A stretch of 64,000 bases of DNA from Corynebacterium coyleae (GTDB taxonomy: Bacteria > Actinomycetota > Actinomycetes > Mycobacteriales > Mycobacteriaceae): the NCBI RefSeq assembly GCF_030408635.1, contig NZ_CP047198.1, positions 2,418,001 to 2,482,000 on the forward strand, read 5' to 3'. Shown here one piece after another: positions 61,318 to 64,000 of this stretch; the stretch's first letter is position 1, and every line of letters begins with the position of its first letter. The notes beneath the pieces were generated by a model. That model made no database searches. It worked only from the letters and a program-made list of their open reading frames with translations, and had not been told where the DNA came from. The translations under genes were made by a program, and so were the position numbers.

Positions 61318-62787
61318 ATGAAATTCACCCGCCAAGAGGTGCGCTACCACGAGGATGTGGCAAGCCTCTTCGCCCACATCGGCGGCCTCGACGCAACCGA
61401 CACGGTGTTGCTCGAGTCCGCTGACATCACGACACGTTCGGGGTTGCAGTCGTTGGCGGTGCTGCGGTCGTCGATACGCATTACTTGCTCCGGCAACCGC
61501 GTGACGCTGACACCGCTGACGCCGTCGGGCGAGATTATTGCGAACGAGATCGGGCTCGAGCACGAGTTTCCGCGCGTTGATGTGGAGGACGAGCGCGAGC
61601 GCCTGACCGCGGCGTCGACGATGGATGTCCTGCGCAAGTTGACCTCCACCGAGGGCAATGAGGGCTTTCCGCTGCTCGCGGGCGGTTTCGCGTTTGATTA
61701 CCTGGAGACGTTCGAGCGTCTGCCCGAGGTCGCGGACGGCGACAACACCTACCCGGATTACGAGTTCGTGCTCGCCGAGGTGGTGCTGCGCGTGAACCAC
61801 CAAACCGGCACGGCGTACCTCGCCGGGGTTGATGCTGCAGGTGACGGCATTGATCTCACCGAGATTGCAGCACTTATCGACGACGCCCCCGCACCCACCG
61901 CACCAACCACCCTCACCGGCACCCTGGTCGCCGAGGCGGATATGCCGGACGAGGAGTTCCGTGGGGTAGTGGAGCAGCTGCAGGGCAACATTTACAACGG
62001 CGACATCTACCAAGTCGTGCCGGCGCGCAGCTTCACCGCCGACTGCGACGACGCCTTCGGTGCGTACCGCCGCCTGCGTGCCGCGAACCCCTCGCCGTAC
62101 ATGTTCTACATCCGTGGTGAGGGCTACGAGCTGTTCGGCGCCTCGCCGGAGTCGAATCTGAAGTTCTCGCCGGCCACGCGCCAGGTGCAGCTGTATCCCA
62201 TTGCCGGCACGCGCCCGCGCGGGCTGAACCCGGACGGCACGGTCAATCACGAGCTGGATACGCGCATGGAACTGCAGTTGCGCACCGACGCCAAAGAGGT
62301 TGCCGAGCACACCATGCTGGTGGACCTGGCCCGCAACGACATGGCGCGCGTGGCCGAGCCGCGCACCCGCAAGGTGCAAGACCTGCTGCAGGTGGATCGC
62401 TACTCGCGTGTGATGCACCTGGTCAGTCGGGTCACCGCGACCCTGGCCGCGGACCTCGACGCACTTGACGCCTACCGCGCGTGCATGAACATGGGCACGC
62501 TCACCGGCGCACCGAAACTGCGCACAACCGAACTGCTGCGTTCCGTGGAAGGCAAGCGCCGCGGCTCCTACGGCGGGGCGGTGGGGTACTTGCGTGGCGA
62601 CGGCGAATTCGACACCTGCATCGTCATCCGCTCCGCCTTCGTGGCCAATGGCAAGGCCATCGTGCAGGCCGGCGCGGGCGTTGTGCGCGACTCCGTGCCT
62701 CAGTCCGAGGCTGACGAAACTCTGCACAAGGCCTACGCAGTCCTGCATGCACTCGCCGGTGGCCGCGACCTGGAGGTGAAGAAATGA
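61318..62787 (+). CDS. trpE: Anthranilate synthase component I
   Basis: A 489-aa chorismate-binding enzyme that makes anthranilate with TrpG-derived ammonia, the first step of tryptophan synthesis. Tryptophan feedback motif LLESADI near the N-terminus; catalytic core with NGDIYQVVPARSFTADCDDA, YPIAGTRPRG, DLARNDMARVAEP and GTLTGAPKLRTTELLRSVEG. ATG 61318 has CGAGGA upstream. Overlaps trpG by four bases (ATGA). Length normal. Confidence 0.97.
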   Translation: MKFTRQEVRYHEDVASLFAHIGGLDATDTVLLESADITTRSGLQSLAVLRSSIRITCSGNRVTLTPLTPSGEIIANEIGLEHEFPRVDVEDERERLTAASTMDVLRKLTSTEGNEGFPLLAGGFAFDYLETFERLPEVADGDNTYPDYEFVLAEVVLRVNHQTGTAYLAGVDAAGDGIDLTEIAALIDDAPAPTAPTTLTGTLVAEADMPDEEFRGVVEQLQGNIYNGDIYQVVPARSFTADCDDAFGAYRRLRAANPSPYMFYIRGEGYELFGASPESNLKFSPATRQVQLYPIAGTRPRGLNPDGTVNHELDTRMELQLRTDAKEVAEHTMLVDLARNDMARVAEPRTRKVQDLLQVDRYSRVMHLVSRVTATLAADLDALDAYRACMNMGTLTGAPKLRTTELLRSVEGKRRGSYGGAVGYLRGDGEFDTCIVIRSAFVANGKAIVQAGAGVVRDSVPQSEADETLHKAYAVLHALAGGRDLEVKK

Positions 62788-63344
62788 TCGTCCTGCTGGA
62801 TAACCAAGACTCCTTCGTTTACAACCTGGTGGACGCGTTCGCGGACTACGACACCGTGGTCTACCGCAACACCGTTACCGCCGACACTGTGCTGAACGCC
62901 AACCCAGACCTCATCGTCCTTTCGCCCGGCCCCGGCTACCCCGCGGACGCCGGCTGCATGATGGAGGTCATCGAACGCGCTCAGGGCCGCATCCCGATTC
63001 TGGGCATCTGCCTGGGATTTCAGGCGTTGGTGGAGCACTTTGGTGGGCGGGTTGAGCCGTGCGGGCCGGTGCATGGGTCGTCGCAAAGCATGGTGCTTAA
63101 CGACGGCCGCCACGTCCCCGTCGCGCGCTACCACTCCCTCGGCGCCACCACCGCGCCACCCGGTATTACGCCGCTGGCGTGGACCGGCACGGAGATCGGC
63201 GACGTGATCATGGCCGCCGAAACCGACGATGGCATGTCCATCGGACTGCAGTTCCACCCCGAATCCATCCTCACCCCCTCTGGCCCGCAAATCCTGGACC
63301 ACTGTGTGACGAAATTACTACAGAAAGGCCACGACAATGACTAG
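62784..63344 (+). CDS. trpG: Anthranilate synthase component II (glutamine amidotransferase)
   Basis: A 186-aa class I glutamine amidotransferase that feeds ammonia to TrpE. Motifs: LLDNQDSFVYNLVDAF, LSPGPGYP, the nucleophile Cys in GICLGFQALVEHFGG, and the His/Glu pair in LQFHPESILTP. Translationally coupled to trpE and overlapping trpD by eight bases. Length normal for a stand-alone TrpG. Confidence 0.97.
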   Translation: MIVLLDNQDSFVYNLVDAFADYDTVVYRNTVTADTVLNANPDLIVLSPGPGYPADAGCMMEVIERAQGRIPILGICLGFQALVEHFGGRVEPCGPVHGSSQSMVLNDGRHVPVARYHSLGATTAPPGITPLAWTGTEIGDVIMAAETDDGMSIGLQFHPESILTPSGPQILDHCVTKLLQKGHDND

Positions 63345-64000
63345 CCAACTCGAGATCTTCCGCCGCTTCATGGACAACCCCGAGCCCACCCTCGAGGAGG
63401 CCATCGAGGCGTTTACCCCGCTGACCGTCGGCGATTACGACGACGTGCACATCGCCGCGCTGTTGGCCATGATCCGCACGCGCGGGGAAACCTTCGCCGA
63501 CATCGCCGGTGCGGCCCGCGCGTTCCTTGCCGCCGGGCGTCCGTTCCCGGTGACGGGGGAGGGGATCATGGACACCGCCGGTACGGGTGGCGACGGCGCG
63601 AACACCATCAACATCACCACCGCCGCTTCGCTTACCGCAGCTGCCGGTGGCGTGAAGATGATCAAGTGCGGCAACCGCTCCGTGTCCTCGAAGTCCGGTT
63701 CGGCGGACGTGCTCGAGGCGCTGAACATCCCGCTGGACCTCGACCCGGATCGTGCTGTGCGCCAGTTCGAGTCCTCCAACTTCACGTTCCTGTTCGCCCC
63801 GGCGTACAACCCGGCGATCGCGTTCGTGCAGCAGGTCCGCAAGACGCTGGGCGTGTCTACGCTGTTTAACACGATGGGCCCGCTGCTCAGCCCGGCACGC
63901 CCGGAGTTCCAGATCATGGGCATCGCCAACCCGGCGCTCGGCCAGGTGATTGCGGAAACGATGCGTGAGCTGGGCCGTAACCGTGCGCTCGTCGTCCATG
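63337..64000 (+). CDS. trpD: Anthranilate phosphoribosyltransferase (3' end outside window)
   Basis: The first 221 codons are present from ATG 63337. Motifs: DTAGTGGDGANTINITTAAS (phosphoribosyl diphosphate loop), KCGNRSVSSKSGSADVLEAL and FNTMGPLLSPARPEFQIMGI. Transfers phosphoribosyl to anthranilate. The frame is open to the last base. Confidence 0.96.
   Translation, partial: MTSQLEIFRRFMDNPEPTLEEAIEAFTPLTVGDYDDVHIAALLAMIRTRGETFADIAGAARAFLAAGRPFPVTGEGIMDTAGTGGDGANTINITTAASLTAAAGGVKMIKCGNRSVSSKSGSADVLEALNIPLDLDPDRAVRQFESSNFTFLFAPAYNPAIAFVQQVRKTLGVSTLFNTMGPLLSPARPEFQIMGIANPALGQVIAETMRELGRNRALVVH

Larger units (their letters stand above)
1423..63089. repeat. Dispersed motif GCTT-NN-CGACGA (18 copies; span entry)
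   Basis: This entry marks the range, not one element. Plus-strand copies begin at 5179, 11224, 15997, 20257, 25647, 27535, 31160, 32014, 54154 and 61090. Minus-strand copies begin (left end) at 1423, 26064, 28199, 42104, 43509, 56936, 59395 and 63078. The NN is most often AT (6) or TG (4). A C-rich tail (C-A/C-CC) often follows. Copies lie in coding and noncoding DNA and in several frames. Variants ending CGACGC occur at 4383, 42170, 46762 and 48571. Confidence 0.75.

Noticed and set aside
61279-62748. 489-codon antisense open frame in trpE
   Set aside because: trpE is unambiguous; the antisense frame has no start signal or family resemblance.
1423-63089. GCTT-NN-CGACGA as a KOPS-like chromosome polarity signal
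   Set aside because: Copies are almost equally split between strands (10 to 8) on what should be one replichore arm.

Overview
The window is a 64 kb stretch of a high-GC actinobacterial chromosome, most likely Corynebacterium. The evidence is a DUF5129 cell-envelope gene, small secreted proteins with C-terminal membrane anchors, 6C small RNAs, a trp operon behind a ribosome-mediated attenuator (leader Thr-Ser-Gln-Thr-Trp-Trp-Trp-Leu-Ala) and frequent GTG/TTG starts. Five parS-like ParB sites between 41.5 and 59.3 kb suggest that the right third lies near the replication origin.

Layout. 1-21.7 kb is mostly housekeeping: trhO, a DUF1846 protein, the fused NAD(P)HX repair enzyme, a flavoprotein oxidoreductase, a surface protein, an MFS exporter, an FtsX-type ABC transporter divergent from a NarL-type two-component system, a DcuC-like carrier, DUF202/VanZ membrane genes, an AcuI-like oxidoreductase and leuS. 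21.7-23.8 kb holds an AlbA_2/HATPase regulator between two 148-bp direct repeats. 23.9-30.9 kb has two secreted paralogues, DUF488, a flavodoxin, two paralogous HAAAP-type amino-acid permeases, a small ORF with a terminator and a pitA phosphate transporter. 31-37.7 kb is an accessory zone with intact and decayed copies of HigA, HipB-like and Fic genes, one complete HigBA pair, and a truncated DUF4357 gene. 37.7-41.3 kb is wreckage: a frameshifted DUF262/DUF1524 gene, a broken IS256-family element and a truncated IS1249-like transposase.

41.5-49 kb carries an ornithine cyclodeaminase homologue and a complete type I Wadjet operon (jetABCD). 49-53 kb has an acetamidase/formamidase gene flanked by two 6C RNAs. 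Its last 65 bp are duplicated on the far side of a two-gene islet of unknown function. 53.4-60 kb has a DUF5129 gene with a nonsense codon, two further secreted paralogues, a lipoprotein, a second AlbA_2 regulator with a phased operator array, and a dicarboxylate/amino-acid symporter. The window ends in trpL-trpE-trpG-trpD (trpD cut off).

The best candidates for undescribed biology are: (i) the two AlbA_2-type regulators, each with its own repeat array at the promoter; (ii) the islet that rebuilt the amidase 3' end; (iii) the dispersed motif GCTT-NN-CGACGA, found 18 times on both strands; (iv) the duplicated antitoxin region; and (v) the paired 6C RNAs. No tRNA, rRNA or CRISPR array was found. 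All family names come from reading motifs by eye; no database search was run.
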